This document shows positions 1 through 64,000 of a DNA stretch of 64,000 nucleotides, in pieces. Below the pieces are notes generated by a model. The model saw only the letters and a program-made list of their open reading frames with translations, was not told the origin of the DNA and did not search any database. The stretch lies in the NCBI GenBank assembly GCA_020152595.1, contig JAIGNY010003176.1, forward strand, positions 176,501-240,500, read 5' to 3'. This DNA is from Chiridota heheva (lineage: Eukaryota; Echinodermata; Holothuroidea; Apodida; Chiridotidae). The first letter of the stretch is position 1; each line of letters begins with the position of its first letter. Position numbers and translations under genes: made by a program.

Positions 1-80
1 TCATTGACCTTCATGAATCATCATTGACCTTCATGAATTTTCATTGACCTTCATAAATTTTCATTGACCTTCATAAATTA
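1..80. repeat. 20-bp tandem repeat, 4 copies, cut by window edge
   Basis: Four head-to-tail copies of a 20-bp unit that begins TCATTGACCTTCAT. Differences are limited to G/A at position 15 and the last two bases. The array probably continues to the left of the window. Confidence 0.9.
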
Positions 81-115
81 TCGATAGCATCACCTATTTC
101 TCACAATGAATAAGG

Positions 116-163
116 AAAACCGGAAGTGATGTTACCAGCACGGCGGCGTTCACTTCTGGTTTT
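116..163. repeat. 14-bp inverted repeat
   Basis: AAAACCGGAAGTGA at 116-129 and TCACTTCTGGTTTT at 150-163 are inverted copies with one mismatch around a 20-base GC-rich loop. Possibly a remnant of a small transposon; function unknown. Confidence 0.6.
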
Positions 164-703
164 ATTTATGGGACGATACCTTTCCTTTAAAGAATAAGTT
201 AGAAGCTGTTGTTACCAAACTGTTAATATATGGAAATTCACACGCTTTTTCTTTGTGATGTCACAAACTTTGAATAAAATTTGCATAATGTATTATAAAT
301 GTTCTATAGCATAATTTCTATAGTTCCACTGAACTTGTTGTTACCTGTCAATAGTTCTCTTCAAAACAATAACCAGTAAAATTTGCATAAAAATAAAAAA
401 TCATGTTCTGTTATTGGATCATCAATGTTTTAAGGTTAACCATCAGGGTATATTTTTCATTTTGAAAATTGATTATCAAATATGGCCGACATCTTTGACA
501 ATTTGGACATTTTATGATATGTAATGTAGGAAGTATTGCTAGTCAAAACAAACTAGTTATACCAAACTATACCATTTTGATTGGCAAACTGCTATGTCAA
601 ACTGGGTAAGCTTGTCCCTGACATATCAGGTGGTAGTTGTTTCGACCAATTTTTTAGTGGAATGAAGCCCCCCCCAAATATTATTTGTTTCTATTTTTTC
701 CAG

Positions 704-63644
<62,941 letters not shown>

Positions 63645-64000
63645 GTAAGACAAGAGATACCTGAGACCAATGTGGGCATGGTTAACCCCATGGTTCCCCC
63701 TTACCAACCCAAGATAAGTCTTTTATTTGCAACCCGCGACAATTTCTGTCCCCATGGTTGCCATGGCGATGAAAACTTAAATCTTGGGAACCAAAAAATT
63801 CAAAAATGACGATTTTATTAGCCAGAGAAATAACACTTTATGTATCACCTGGCAACCAAAATAAAAGTAAAAAGTGAGAAATGCACTGAAAACATTTCAG
63901 TAGTTTGACCTTTATACTTTACTGCCCCAAAATTACTAGTAATTCAATCCAGATTTTTACTCCGTAACTTTGTCCCCACACTCCCCATGGTGCCGATACA
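63645..64000. other. intron after exon 30, cut by window end
   Basis: No coding match. CCATGGTTCCCCCTTACC and CCCCATGGTTGCCATGG give some short palindromic structure; nothing recognised. Confidence 0.55.

Larger units (their letters stand above)
1..703. other. intron upstream of exon 1
   Basis: AT-rich sequence with no coding match on either strand. It holds the tandem repeat at 1-80 and the small hairpin at 116-163. The rest shows nothing I recognise. The last 40 bases form the acceptor tract of exon 1. Confidence 0.7.

Overview
The window is a piece of an animal nuclear genome. One gene runs along the + strand almost end to end: the middle of a non-erythroid-type alpha-spectrin (orthologue of vertebrate SPTAN1). 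I traced 30 exons from 704 to 63644 by matching translations to the known order of alpha-spectrin repeats and by checking that every GT-AG junction keeps the reading phase. They encode about 1,415 residues, from spectrin repeat 7 through repeats 8 and 9 and the SH3 domain, then repeats 10 to 18 and the start of repeat 19. The start of the gene and the C-terminal EF-hand region lie outside the window. No other host gene and no convincing structural RNA gene was found.

The organism is probably a non-vertebrate deuterostome, with an echinoderm as my best guess at low confidence. The protein is very close to animal alpha-spectrin but lacks two vertebrate insertions: the calmodulin/calpain segment of repeat 10 and the 20-residue segment just after SH3. 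Introns are long, AT-rich and full of small transposons, CR1/L2-like LINE fragments and tRNA-like SINE remnants. Exons are clearly richer in GC than the introns.

Layout: 1-9286, exons 1-6 (repeats 7-9), with a triplicated exon-end/splice-donor segment in intron 1. 9287-9328, a candidate 42-nt microexon just before SH3. 14932-16057, the SH3 exons. 17776-28788, an 11-kb intron with a 3.75-kb array of a 21-bp unit, a TIR element, a 16-bp array, and a 25-bp array ending 65 bp before the next exon. 28789-43698, a dense exon region (repeats 10-16) with a 36-bp array, foldback elements and a TTAA-flanked transposon whose pre-insertion site survives in a related sequence 3.8 kb upstream. 43699-50863, a 7.2-kb intron with several inverted-repeat elements. 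50864-53668, repeats 16-18 and a 31-copy 42-bp array. 53669-59453, an intron with a 1.4-kb direct duplication. 59454-63644, repeats 18-19, with a decayed LINE in the last complete intron.

Two exons (1 and 30) each carry an apparent one-base deletion at a short homopolymer. Since all the other exons are open, sequencing or assembly error is more likely than a pseudogene. Long open frames over the tandem arrays come from repeat units whose length is a multiple of three and are not called as genes. Repeat, SINE and transposon family assignments rest on what is visible in the window and were not checked against any library.
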